Of a DNA stretch of 64,000 nucleotides, positions 52,288 to 60,561 are shown piece by piece. The stretch covers positions 186,001 to 250,000 of the forward strand of contig NZ_VRLV01000016.1 of NCBI RefSeq assembly GCF_009760925.1, given 5' to 3'. The DNA comes from Nonomuraea typhae (GTDB taxonomy: Bacteria > Actinomycetota > Actinomycetes > Streptosporangiales > Streptosporangiaceae). Made by a program: the position numbers and the translations under genes. Position 1 is the first letter of the stretch; each line of letters begins with the position of its first letter. The notes below the pieces were generated by a model. It saw nothing but the letters and a program-made list of their open reading frames with translations. It ran no database searches and had not been told where the DNA came from.

Positions 52288-53142
52288 ATGCGTGCCGCGG
52301 TTCTCGGGTCGCCGATCGCCCATTCGCTCTCGCCGTACCTGCACAGGGCGGCCTACCAGGCGATGGGCCTGACCGGATGGACGTACGAGGCGTTCGAGTG
52401 CGACGAGGCCGCGCTGCCCGGGCTGCTGGAGGGGACGATCCGCCCGGTGCGCGGGCCGGACGGCGCCGGCGACCGGGCGTGGGCCGGCCTGTCGCTGACG
52501 ATGCCGCTCAAGCGGGCCGTCCTGCCCTTGCTGGACAGCGTCTCCGACCTGGCGGTCGAGGTGGGCGGGGCCAACACGGTCGTCTTCCGCGACGGCGCCG
52601 CGCACGGGGAGAACACCGACGTCCACGGCATCGAGCGGGCCCTGGCCGAGGCGGGCGTCCCCACGCCGGGCTCGGCCCTGGTGCTGGGCGGCGGCGCGAC
52701 GGCGGCCTCGGCCCTGGCGGCGCTGCGGAACCTGGGCCTGGACCACGTGACGCTGGCCGTACGCGAGCCGGGCCGGGCGGCGGAGACGGCCGCGGTGGCC
52801 GGACGCCTCGGGGTGGGGCTGCGGGTGGAGACGCTGGACAAGCTGGAGCCGCTGCTCGGGGTGGACCTGGTGGTCTCGACCCTGCCCGGGTCGGCCGCCG
52901 ACGTCCATGCCGCGACGCTGGCCGGGGTTCCGGCGCTGTTCGACGTGGTCTACGCGCCGTGGCCCACGGCGGCGGCCCGGAGCGTGCGGGCGGCGGGCGG
53001 GCGCGTGGTGGGCGGGTTCGCGATGTTGCTGCATCAGGCGGTGCGCCAGGTGGAGCTGATGACCGGCCACGCGGACGTCCCCGTGGAGGCCATGCGCGCC
53101 GCCGGCGAGGTGGAGATCCTGCGGCGGATCGGTCACCGATAG
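52288..53142 (+). CDS. aroE: Shikimate 5-dehydrogenase
   Basis: 284-aa NADPH-dependent enzyme of aromatic amino-acid synthesis reducing 3-dehydroshikimate. It shows the substrate site GSPIAHSLSPYLHRAAY, the catalytic Lys in LSLTMPLKRAVLPL, GGANTVV, ENTDVHGI, the nucleotide-binding VLGGGATAASALAAL and GFAMLLHQAVRQVELMTG. The ATG at 52288 has AAGGAGG seven bases upstream; an in-frame GTG at 52267 is less likely. TAGGGT at 52259-52264 may be a -10. Confidence 0.94.
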   Translation: MRAAVLGSPIAHSLSPYLHRAAYQAMGLTGWTYEAFECDEAALPGLLEGTIRPVRGPDGAGDRAWAGLSLTMPLKRAVLPLLDSVSDLAVEVGGANTVVFRDGAAHGENTDVHGIERALAEAGVPTPGSALVLGGGATAASALAALRNLGLDHVTLAVREPGRAAETAAVAGRLGVGLRVETLDKLEPLLGVDLVVSTLPGSAADVHAATLAGVPALFDVVYAPWPTAAARSVRAAGGRVVGGFAMLLHQAVRQVELMTGHADVPVEAMRAAGEVEILRRIGHR

Positions 53143-53174
53143 CGACACGCGCATCACGGATCGGCCCGGGATGA

Positions 53175-53204
53175 TTCGAGGAACCCGCAGTGTTGTGGTA
53201 ACGT
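53175..53204 (+). promoter_or_regulatory. Probable promoter of the infC-rpmI-rplT operon
   Basis: TTCGAG (53175-53180) and TAACGT (53199-53204), 18 bp apart, lie just after aroE. Transcription starting near 53211 would give an infC leader of about 230 bases. The -35 is only a partial match. Confidence 0.45.
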
Positions 53205-53210
53205 AACTCC

Positions 53211-53443
53211 CTGATCGGTCCGGCATGCCTTGCTGGACGCGCAAGCGGAGGTCTCCCTCCCACCCGAGTTGCCGAGAGGCGGCCGGGTCCAGGATCACGC
53301 CGGACTACTCCGGGGAGCTTACGGCCACGAAGCCGACGAGCTCAGTGGCCCCGCATGCGCGACGTGCGGGGCTTTTCGCATGTCAGCCATGCGGAGCTCC
53401 CCGGCACGACGAGCACGTAGGGATCGCGAACCTAGGAGGCCCC
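53211..53443 (+). promoter_or_regulatory. Long structured infC leader with internal terminator (attenuator candidate)
   Basis: About 230 untranslated bases precede infC. GCCCCGCA (53348-53355) pairs with TGCGGGGC (53365-53372) around a nine-base loop and is followed by TTTT, an intrinsic terminator about 70 bases before the coding region. GC-rich segments upstream (gaggcggccggg, ccggggagc, acggcc) could form competing structures. The layout fits a ribosomal-protein or IF3 autoregulatory leader controlling infC-rpmI-rplT. The mechanism is inferred. Confidence 0.65.
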
Positions 53444-54049
53444 ATCAGCACTGAGCCCCGCATCAACGAGCGTATCCGAGTTCCCGAGGTTCGCCTCGTG
53501 GGCCCGAACGGCGAGCAGGTAGGCATCGTCTCCATCCACGACGCCCTGAAGCTCGCCCAGGAGGCCGACCTCGACCTCGTCGAGGTCGCGGCCACGGCTC
53601 GACCGCCCGTGTGCAAGCTCATGGACTACGGCAAATTCAAGTACGAGTCCGCGATGAAGGCGCGCGAGGCGCGCAAGAATCAGGCGCACACGATCATCAA
53701 GGAGATCAAGCTCCGGCCGAAGATCGACCCGCACGACTACGAGACCAAGAAGGGTCACGTGGTGCGGTTCCTCAAGGCGGGAGACAAGGTCAAAGTCACG
53801 ATCATGTTCCGCGGACGCGAGCAGTCGCGGCCCGAGCTGGGCTTCCGGCTCCTGCAGAAGCTGGCCGAGGACGTGACGGAGCTCGGCTTCGTCGAGTCCC
53901 AGCCCAAGCAGGACGGCCGAAACATGATCATGGTGATCGGTCCGCACAAGAAGAAGGCCGAGGCCAAGGCCGAGAAGGCGGCGGCCAAGGCACAGCGTGG
54001 CAGCGAGGAGCCTTCCGAGCAGGAGGAGCCTTCCGCACAGGAAGCGTGA
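53444..54049 (+). CDS. infC: Translation initiation factor IF-3, apparent AUC start
   Basis: 201-aa initiation factor that keeps ribosomal subunits apart and proofreads start codons. The N-domain (EPRINERIRVPEVRLVGPNGEQVGIV), DLDLVEVAATARPPVCKLMDYGKFKYE and the C-domain (KEIKLRPKIDPHDYETKKGHVVRFLKAGDKVKVTIMFRGRE) are complete. There is no ATG, GTG or TTG near the conserved N-terminus; the ATC at 53444, four bases after a perfect AGGAGG, starts the family sequence exactly. Rare starts are the known route of IF-3 autoregulation. The C-terminus is a Lys/Glu/Ala tail. Confidence 0.92.
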   Translation: MSTEPRINERIRVPEVRLVGPNGEQVGIVSIHDALKLAQEADLDLVEVAATARPPVCKLMDYGKFKYESAMKAREARKNQAHTIIKEIKLRPKIDPHDYETKKGHVVRFLKAGDKVKVTIMFRGREQSRPELGFRLLQKLAEDVTELGFVESQPKQDGRNMIMVIGPHKKKAEAKAEKAAAKAQRGSEEPSEQEEPSAQEA

Positions 54050-54173
54050 CCCGCGGTTCGGGTTAGCCTTACTCGACACCCCGAACAGCCACCGCCAGAC
54101 GAAGACGCCGCGACCGGGTCGGTCCGCACCGACCCGGCTACCGGCACGGACGAATTGAGGGAGAGACGGCGAG

Positions 54174-54368
54174 ATGCCGAAGATGAAGACGCACAGCGGT
54201 GCGAAGAAGCGGTTCCGGCTCACCGGCACCGGCAAGGTCAAGCGCCGTCGTGCTGCCCGCGCGCACTACAACGAGTGGAAGTCGTCCACGCTGACGCGCC
54301 GTCTCAAGAACGAGGTCGTCGTCTCCGACAACGACGTGAAGAAGATCAAGAAGCTGCTCGCTAAGTAG
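54174..54368 (+). CDS. rpmI: 50S ribosomal protein L35
   Basis: 64-aa basic ribosomal protein. MPKMKTHSGAKKRFRLTGTGKVKRRRA is the L35 signature, followed by TRRLKNEV and a Lys-rich C-terminus. The ATG is preceded by GGGAGAG. It lies between infC and rplT in the universal infC-rpmI-rplT order. Confidence 0.97.
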   Translation: MPKMKTHSGAKKRFRLTGTGKVKRRRAARAHYNEWKSSTLTRRLKNEVVVSDNDVKKIKKLLAK

Positions 54369-54392
54369 CGCAAACCCCCGGGGAGATACAAC

Positions 54393-54776
54393 ATGGCACG
54401 CGTGAAGCGGGCGCTCAACGCCAAGAAGAAGCGCAAGGTCGTCCTCGAGCGGGCTGCCGGCTACCGTGGTCAGCGGTCGCGGCTCTACCGCAAGGCCAAG
54501 GAGCAGATGCTCCACTCGATGACGTACGCCTACCGGGACCGCAAGGACCGTAAGGGTGCGTTCCGCCGTCTGTGGATCCAGCGGATCAACGCCGCCGCCC
54601 GTCAGAACGGCATCACCTACAACCGCCTGATCCAGGGGCTGCGGCTGGCCAGCATCGAGGTCGACCGCAAGATCCTCGCCGACCTCGCGGTGAACGACAG
54701 CCAGACCTTCGCCACGCTCGTCGAGGCCGCCAAGAAGGCGCTGCCGGCGAACGTGAACGCCCCGGCCGCGGGCTGA
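54393..54776 (+). CDS. rplT: 50S ribosomal protein L20
   Basis: 127-aa basic protein that binds 23S rRNA early in large-subunit assembly. The sequence MARVKRALNAKKKRKVVLERAAGYRGQRSRLYRKAKEQ and the motif RDRKGAFRRLWIQRINAAAR-like RKGAFRRLWIQRINA are diagnostic. It ends the infC operon at a strong terminator. In other bacteria L20 represses this operon by binding its leader, so it is a candidate ligand of the leader described upstream. Confidence 0.97.
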   Translation: MARVKRALNAKKKRKVVLERAAGYRGQRSRLYRKAKEQMLHSMTYAYRDRKDRKGAFRRLWIQRINAAARQNGITYNRLIQGLRLASIEVDRKILADLAVNDSQTFATLVEAAKKALPANVNAPAAG

Positions 54777-54790
54777 GGTCTCGATTGAAG

Positions 54791-54816
54791 GGGCCCACCT
54801 CAGGTGGGCCCTTTTT
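54791..54816 (+). terminator. Terminator of the infC-rpmI-rplT operon
   Basis: GGGCCCACCT (54791-54800) and AGGTGGGCCC (54802-54811) form a perfect 10-bp stem around one central base (in practice an 8- to 9-bp stem with a small loop), followed by TTTTT. It lies 14 bases after the rplT stop. Confidence 0.9.
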
Positions 54817-54859
54817 GCATGGCCTTTCGCGCGCCTTTCGCGCGGGCTTTTTGCATGGG
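54811..54859. repeat. Small nested direct repeats after the rplT terminator
   Basis: CTTTTTGCATGG (54811-54822) and CTTTTTGCATGGG (54847-54859) flank two abutting copies of CCTTTCGCGCG (54823-54833, 54834-54844). The arrangement looks like a duplicated terminator tail. No function is evident. Confidence 0.6.
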
Positions 54860-54884
54860 TACGGCAGAGCACAGGGGGACCGGC

Positions 54885-55679
54885 ATGGAGCTGACCAACG
54901 TCAAGTCGCCACGGGTCAAGGCGGCCAGGCGGCTGGCCAAGCGCTCCTTCCGTGAGCAGGACCGCAAGTTCCTGGCGGAGGGCCCGCAGGCGGTGCGCGA
55001 GGCGCTCAGGCTCGACGGCGTGGCGCTGGAGCTGTTCGCCACCGCCGAGGCCGGGCAACGCCACCCCGAGCTCGTCGCCGAGGCGCTCGAGCGGGGCCTG
55101 CCGGTGCACCGGGCCAGCGGCGAGGTGATGGCCGAGCTGTCGCAGACGGTCACCCCGCAGGGCCTGCTGGCCGTCTGCCGGTTCGTGCACGTCCCGCTGG
55201 AGGAGGCGCTGGAGGGGGACGCGCGCCTGGTGGCGGTGCTGGCGCACGTGCGCGATCCGGGCAACGCCGGGACCGTGATGCGGGCGGCCGACGCCGCGGG
55301 GGCCGGTTCCGTGGTGTTCACCGACGCTTCGGTGGACCCCTACAACGGCAAGTGCGTGCGGGCCAGCGCGGGCAGCCTGTTCCACCTGCCGGTGGTGATC
55401 GGCAGCCCGGTGGCGGCAGCCGTACGCGAGCTGAAGGGGCGGGGGCTGCGGGTGCTGGCGGCCGACGGGGCCGGGGAGCGCACGCTGGACGACGTGGACC
55501 TGTCCGGGCCGACCGCGTGGATCTTCGGCAACGAGGCGTGGGGATTGCCGGAAGAGGTGCGGGCGCTGGCCGACGAGGTCGTCCGGGTGCCCATTTACGG
55601 GCAGGCGGAGAGCCTGAACCTGGCCACCGCGGCAGCAGTGTGTCTCTACGCGTCCGCACGCGCTCAGCGGGTGCCCTAG
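54885..55679 (+). CDS. SpoU/TrmH family RNA 2'-O-methyltransferase
   Basis: 264-aa SPOUT methyltransferase using S-adenosylmethionine. An N-terminal substrate-binding domain is followed by the three SpoU motifs: VRDPGNAGTVMRAADAAGA, WIFGNEAWGL and PIYGQAESLNLATAAAVCLY, which build the knotted active site. The ATG at 54885 has AGGGGG six bases upstream; the ATG at 54804 would start inside the rplT terminator and is rejected. The target is probably 23S rRNA, as for other rplT-linked members. Confidence 0.9.
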   Translation: MELTNVKSPRVKAARRLAKRSFREQDRKFLAEGPQAVREALRLDGVALELFATAEAGQRHPELVAEALERGLPVHRASGEVMAELSQTVTPQGLLAVCRFVHVPLEEALEGDARLVAVLAHVRDPGNAGTVMRAADAAGAGSVVFTDASVDPYNGKCVRASAGSLFHLPVVIGSPVAAAVRELKGRGLRVLAADGAGERTLDDVDLSGPTAWIFGNEAWGLPEEVRALADEVVRVPIYGQAESLNLATAAAVCLYASARAQRVP

Positions 55680-55728
55680 GGGCGCGGAAACCCGCTATTG
55701 TCGGCCTTGTAGTCGAGGAGGCGGGGTC

Positions 55729-56811
55729 GTGCACGGCGAAGACAGCGAAGGTCGGGTGGTGGCCTCCGTGTGCACGATCGCCATCGACGATCTTCCTGAC
55801 GGGCTCATCGTGACCGACCGTTTCGGCCGCGTGCTCGCGCTCAACAGCGCCGCCGCCCGGCTGACCGGGGTGCCGGTGGAGCGCGCGGTCGGGCGGGACA
55901 TGAACGACGTCTTCCCCTTCCGCGACCACGACGGCCGCGAGTGGTGGAAGGCGCTCGACCCGGAGGGCGGGCTGCGCACCCGCACGCGCGTCCCGGAGCG
56001 TCCCCTGCACCTGCCCGGCGGCCAGGAGCTCTACGTCACCGCCCGGCTGGTGCGCGAGCCCGAGCGCTGCGGCGACGTCGAGCGGGTCACGATCGTGCTG
56101 CGCGACGGCGGCGCCCGCGCCCGGCTGGAGCGCAGCCGCGCCGACCTGGTCTCGACCGTCGCCCACGAGCTGCGCTCGCCGCTGACCAGCGTCAAGGGGT
56201 TCACCGCGACGCTGCTGGCCAAGTGGACGCGCTTCACCGACGAGCAGAAGCGCGTCATGCTCGACACCATCAACACCGACGCCGACCGGGTCACCCGGCT
56301 CATCACCGAGCTGCTCGACGTCTCCCGCATCGAGTCGGGGCGCATGGAGGTCCACCGGCAGGTCGTGGACCTGCCCGCGCGGGCCCGCCGGATCATCGCC
56401 GGGCGCGTCGCCGCGGGGGAGCCCGAGGACCGCTTCCGGCTCACCGTCTCCGGCCGGCTGCCCGAGATGTGGCTGGACCAGGACAAGATCGACCAGATTC
56501 TCGGTAACCTGGTGGAAAACGCTTTGCGGCACGGGCGCGGAACCGTGAGCATTGACGTCCAGGCTGTCGACTATGGAGTAGCCGTGTCTGTGCGCGACCA
56601 GGGTGAGGGCATCGAGCCCGAGCTGGCTCCGCGCGTCTTCCGGCAGTTCTGGCGCGGCAACAGCCGCCGGCGCGGCGGCACCGGGCTGGGCCTGTTCATC
56701 GTCAAGGGTCTGGTCGAGGCACACGGCGGGACGATCGCCGTGCAGCGTGCTCCCGAAGGCGGAGCGGAGTTTCGATTTATGTTGCCCACCGGCACGCCTG
56801 ACTTCGCGTAG
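55729..56811 (+). CDS. PAS-domain sensor histidine kinase (orphan)
   Basis: 360-aa kinase without clear transmembrane segments. Residues about 16-125 form a PAS domain (DLPDGLIVTDRFGRVLALNSAAARLTG), 140-205 the HisKA dimerisation domain with phospho-acceptor His146 in VAHELRSPLTSVKGF, and the rest an HATPase domain with N box GNLVENALRHG, G1 DQGEGIEP and G2 GGTGLGLFIVKGL. The GTG start gives MHGEDSEG. No response regulator gene is adjacent, so its partner lies elsewhere. It sits between the methyltransferase and pheS. Confidence 0.9.
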   Translation: MHGEDSEGRVVASVCTIAIDDLPDGLIVTDRFGRVLALNSAAARLTGVPVERAVGRDMNDVFPFRDHDGREWWKALDPEGGLRTRTRVPERPLHLPGGQELYVTARLVREPERCGDVERVTIVLRDGGARARLERSRADLVSTVAHELRSPLTSVKGFTATLLAKWTRFTDEQKRVMLDTINTDADRVTRLITELLDVSRIESGRMEVHRQVVDLPARARRIIAGRVAAGEPEDRFRLTVSGRLPEMWLDQDKIDQILGNLVENALRHGRGTVSIDVQAVDYGVAVSVRDQGEGIEPELAPRVFRQFWRGNSRRRGGTGLGLFIVKGLVEAHGGTIAVQRAPEGGAEFRFMLPTGTPDFA

Positions 56812-56877
56812 GTCATCGGCTCCGGTGGGCCAGCACTAGACTCAGTGACGCTCAAGCCCTGGATACGGAGCTCTCTC

Positions 56878-57975
56878 TTGTCTGACTACGACCCCGTCGA
56901 GGTCACGCCCCTGCATGCCGATGAGCTGTCGCGCATGGAGGCCGACGCCGTAGCGGCGATCAAGGCGGCTGACAGTCTCGACGCACTCAAGCAGGTCCGC
57001 CTGGCCCACGCCGGCGACCGTTCGCCCATCGCGCTGGCCAACCGCGAGATCGGCGCCCTGCCCCCGGCCGCCCGCGCCGAGGCCGGCAAGCGCATCGGCG
57101 CCGTCCGCAAGGCGGTCAACGAGGCGCTGGCCGTACGCCAGGCCGAGCTGGAGGCCGAGCGCGACGCCCGCGTCCTCGTCGAGGAGACCGTCGACGTCAC
57201 CCTCCCGTGGGAGCGCCGCCCGCAGGGCGGCCGCCACCCGCTGACGCTGATGCAGGAGCGCATCGCCGACACCTTCGTCGCCATGGGCTACGAGGTCGCC
57301 GAGGGGCCCGAGCTCGAAGGCGAGTGGTTCAACTTCGACGCGCTCAACATCTCCAAGGACCACCCGGCCCGCTCCGACCACGACACCTTCTTCGTGGAGT
57401 CGGCCGAGTCGGGCATGGTGCTGCGCACGCAGACCTCGCCGGTGCAGATCCGCGCGCTGCTGCAGCGCGGCGTGCCGTGTTACGTCGTCTCGCCGGGCAA
57501 GACGTTCCGCACCGACGAGCTCGACGCCACCCACACGCCCGTCTTCCACCAGGTGGAGGGCCTGGCGGTGGACGAAGGGCTGACGATGGCGCACCTGAAG
57601 GGCACGCTGGACCGCTTCGCCGAGGTCATGTTCGGCGAGGGCATCTCCACGCGCTTCCGGCCGCACTACTTCCCCTTCACCGAGCCGTCGGCGGAGATGG
57701 ACCTCAAGTGCTTCGTCTGCCGCGGCACCAGCGCGCTGCCCGGCAATCCGCCCTGCCGCACGTGCAAGAGCGAAGGCTGGATCGAGTGGGGCGGCTGCGG
57801 CATGGTCAACCCGCGCGTGCTGGTGGCCGGCGGCGTCGACCCGGCCCGCTACAGCGGCTTCGCGTTCGGCATGGGCATCGAGCGCACGCTGATGTTCCGC
57901 CACAACGTCGAGGACATGCGCGACATGGTCGAGGGTGACGTCCGTTTCACGCTCCCGTTCGGAATGGAGATCTGA
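56878..57975 (+). CDS. pheS: Phenylalanyl-tRNA synthetase alpha subunit
   Basis: 365-aa catalytic subunit of the (alpha-beta)2 class II synthetase. After an N-terminal coiled coil (SRMEADAVAAIKAADSLDALKQVRLAHAGD) come HPLTLMQERIADTFVAMGYEVAEGPELEGEWFNFDALN, GKTFRTDELDATHTPVFHQVEGL, FTEPSAEMDLKCFVCRG and CGMVNPRVL. TTG 56878 with CGGAG upstream gives the expected MSDYDPVEVTPL; GTG 56845 would add 11 residues. TAGACT at 56837-56842 is a likely -10. It overlaps pheT by one base. Confidence 0.93.
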   Translation: MSDYDPVEVTPLHADELSRMEADAVAAIKAADSLDALKQVRLAHAGDRSPIALANREIGALPPAARAEAGKRIGAVRKAVNEALAVRQAELEAERDARVLVEETVDVTLPWERRPQGGRHPLTLMQERIADTFVAMGYEVAEGPELEGEWFNFDALNISKDHPARSDHDTFFVESAESGMVLRTQTSPVQIRALLQRGVPCYVVSPGKTFRTDELDATHTPVFHQVEGLAVDEGLTMAHLKGTLDRFAEVMFGEGISTRFRPHYFPFTEPSAEMDLKCFVCRGTSALPGNPPCRTCKSEGWIEWGGCGMVNPRVLVAGGVDPARYSGFAFGMGIERTLMFRHNVEDMRDMVEGDVRFTLPFGMEI

Positions 57976-60524
57976 TGAAGGCCCCGCTTTCCTGGCTGCG
58001 GGAGTACGTCGATCTGCCGCCGGTCACCGCCCACGAGGTCGCCGAGCGGCTGACGGCCGCCGGGCTCAAGCTCGAGCGGATCGTCTCCCACGGCCACGAC
58101 GTCAAGAACGTCGTCGTCGGCGAGGTCCTGGAGATCGAGGAGCTCACCGGCTTCAAGAAGCCGATCCGCCACTGCAAGGTCGAGGTCGGCGAGGCGACGC
58201 CGCGCGAGATCGTCTGCGGCGCCGTCAACTTCGTCGCCGGCGACCGCGTCCCGGTCGTGCTCCCGGGCGGCGTGCTGCCCGGCGGGTTCGAGGTCGGCGC
58301 CCGCAAGACCTACGGCCGCCTGTCCGAGGGCATGATCTGCTCCGAGCGCGAGCTCGGCCTGGGCGACGACCACGACGGCATCATGGTGCTGCCGCCGCAG
58401 ACCCCGATCGGCACCGACGTGGTCGAGCTGCTCGGGCTGCGCGACGACGTGATCGAGCTGGAGATCGACCCCGACGTCAGCTACGCGCTGTCCATGCGCG
58501 GCATCGCCCGCGAGGCGGCCATCGCCTTCGACGTGCCCTTCCGCGACCCCGCCGGCCTGCAGCCGCCCGCCGCCACCGAGGAGGCGTGGCCGGCGTGGAT
58601 CGCCGACGCCACCGCCTGCGACCGCTTCGTGCTGCGCGAGGTGCGCGACTTCGACCCGGCCGCCCAGAGTCCCCTCTGGATGCGGGTACGGCTGACGCGG
58701 GCCGGCATGCGGCCGGTGTCGCTGGCCGTCGACATCACCAACTACGTGATGCTGGAGATGGGCCAGCCGCTGCACGCCTTCGACCGGGCCAAGCTGACCG
58801 GCGAGATCGTCGTGCGCCGCGCCGAGCCGGGCGAGCGCCTGGAGACCCTCGACCACGTGGTGCGCGAGCTGCACCCCGAGGACATCCTCATCACCGACCA
58901 GTCCGGCCCGATCTCCATGGCCGGCACCATGGGCGGCCTGGCCACCGAGATCTCCGGGACGAGCACCGACATCGTCATCGAGGCCGCGCACTTCTCCGCG
59001 CCCGGCATCTCGCGCGAGAGCCGGGCCCACAACCTGGTGTCGGAGTCGTCCAAGCGCTTCGAGCGCGGCGTCGACCGCGAGCTGCCCCTGGTCGCCTCCT
59101 GGCGGGCGGTGACGATGCTGGCCGAGCTGGGCGGGGCGAGCATCCAGCCGGGCCTGACCCACGCCGAGGTCGAGGTGGACCCGGCCCGCATCGCGATCCC
59201 GGCCGCCTACCCCGGTCGGGTGGCCGGCGTGCCGTACCCGAAGGAGACCGTGGTCCGGCGCCTGGAGCAGATCGGCTGCGTGGTCGCCGACGGCGACGAC
59301 CCGGCGATCCGCCGGGGCGGCGTCGCGCCCACGGCGGTGGTGACCGGCGGCGAGATCGCGGCCAAGCTGGCGGTCACCGGCGCCGACATGATCACCGTGA
59401 CGCCGCCGTCGTGGCGCACCGACCTGACCGACCCGGCCGACCTGGCCGAGGAGGTCATCCGGCTGGAGGGGTATGCGAACCTGCCGTCGGTGCTGCCCAA
59501 GGCTCCGGCGGGCGCCGGTCTGACCGAGCGCCAGCGGCTGCGCAGGCGCGTCGGCCGCAGGCTCGCCGCCGAGGGGTACGCCGAGGTCCTCAGCTACCCG
59601 TTCCTCGGCGCGAGCGACCTGGACAACCTGCAGCTGCCCGCGGACGACGCCCGGCGCGTGACCATCCGGCTGACCAACCCGATCTCCGACGACGAGCCGT
59701 ACATGCGCACCACGCTGCTGCCCGGCCTGCTGAAGACGCTGGTCCGCAACGTGGGCCGGGGCTTCCCGGATGTGGCGTTGTTCGAGTCCGGCCTGGTCTT
59801 CCGCCCGAAGCCCGGCGCCGCGGCCGTCGCGCCCGTGTTCGGCGTCGAGCGCGCGCCCACGGCCGACGAGCTCGCCACGCTGGAGGACGCGCTCCCCGCG
59901 CAGCCGGAACGGCTGGCCGTCGTGCTGGCCGGTGAGTTCGACCGCTCCGGATGGTGGGGCAAGGGGCGCCAGGCCACCTGGGCCGACGCGATCCAGGCCG
60001 CCCGCCTGGCCGCCGCCGAGGCCGGGGTGGAGCTGACGGCCCGCGCCGACCGGCACGAGCCGTGGCACCCCGGCCGCTGCGCCGCCCTGTACGCCGGTGA
60101 CACGCTCGTCGGCCACGCCGGTGAGCTGCACCCGCGCGTCATAGAGGCGTACGGCCTGCCGCCGCGCACCAGCGCGATGGAACTCGAGCTGACCCGCCTG
60201 GAGCCGCAGGGCCCGGTGGAGGCGCCGCCGGTCTCCGCCTACCCGGTCGCCACCCAGGACGTGGCGCTGATCGTCACCGCCGGCACCCCCGAGGCGTCGG
60301 TGGCCGCCGCGTTGCGCGATGGGGCGGGGGAGCTGCTGGAGTCGATCCGGCTGTTCGACGTGTACACGGGGGCGCAGGTGGGCGAGGGGAACAAGTCGCT
60401 GGCCTACGCGCTGCGCTTCCGGGCACCGGAGCGGACGCTGACGGTGGAGGAGACGACGGCCGCCCGTGACGCGGCGGTGGCACTGGCCGCCGAGCGGGTG
60501 GGGGCGCAGTTGCGCGGCGCCTGA
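57975..60524 (+). CDS. pheT: Phenylalanyl-tRNA synthetase beta subunit
   Basis: 849-aa beta subunit. It has the N-terminal MKAPLSWLREYVDLP, the tRNA-binding EMAP-like domain with CGAVNFVAGD and GRLSEGMICSERELGLG, the B3/B4 editing region with GMGQPLHAFDRAKL-like MGQPLHAFDRAKL and SKRFERGVDRELP, B5, and the C-terminal anticodon-binding B8 domain (PPVSAYPVATQDVALIV ... LFDVYTGAQVGEGNKSLAYALRF). The ATG shares a base with the pheS stop (TGATG). The length is usual. Confidence 0.96.
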   Translation: MKAPLSWLREYVDLPPVTAHEVAERLTAAGLKLERIVSHGHDVKNVVVGEVLEIEELTGFKKPIRHCKVEVGEATPREIVCGAVNFVAGDRVPVVLPGGVLPGGFEVGARKTYGRLSEGMICSERELGLGDDHDGIMVLPPQTPIGTDVVELLGLRDDVIELEIDPDVSYALSMRGIAREAAIAFDVPFRDPAGLQPPAATEEAWPAWIADATACDRFVLREVRDFDPAAQSPLWMRVRLTRAGMRPVSLAVDITNYVMLEMGQPLHAFDRAKLTGEIVVRRAEPGERLETLDHVVRELHPEDILITDQSGPISMAGTMGGLATEISGTSTDIVIEAAHFSAPGISRESRAHNLVSESSKRFERGVDRELPLVASWRAVTMLAELGGASIQPGLTHAEVEVDPARIAIPAAYPGRVAGVPYPKETVVRRLEQIGCVVADGDDPAIRRGGVAPTAVVTGGEIAAKLAVTGADMITVTPPSWRTDLTDPADLAEEVIRLEGYANLPSVLPKAPAGAGLTERQRLRRRVGRRLAAEGYAEVLSYPFLGASDLDNLQLPADDARRVTIRLTNPISDDEPYMRTTLLPGLLKTLVRNVGRGFPDVALFESGLVFRPKPGAAAVAPVFGVERAPTADELATLEDALPAQPERLAVVLAGEFDRSGWWGKGRQATWADAIQAARLAAAEAGVELTARADRHEPWHPGRCAALYAGDTLVGHAGELHPRVIEAYGLPPRTSAMELELTRLEPQGPVEAPPVSAYPVATQDVALIVTAGTPEASVAAALRDGAGELLESIRLFDVYTGAQVGEGNKSLAYALRFRAPERTLTVEETTAARDAAVALAAERVGAQLRGA

Positions 60525-60532
60525 TCGCTGTC

Positions 60533-60561
60533 GAAGGGGCGGGTGTCGCGCCCGTCCCTTC
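60533..60561. terminator. Terminator between pheT and the Uma2 gene
   Basis: GAAGGGGCGGG (60533-60543) pairs with CCCGTCCCTTC (60551-60561) with one G-T mismatch and a seven-base loop. It lies between convergent genes and overlaps the Uma2 stop codon. It lacks a long T-tract. Confidence 0.6.

Noticed and set aside
53225..53443. IF-3 start at ATG 53225 giving a 73-residue extension
   Set aside because: It would read through the leader terminator hairpin and has no ribosome site or family similarity; the AGGAGG lies directly before ATC 53444.
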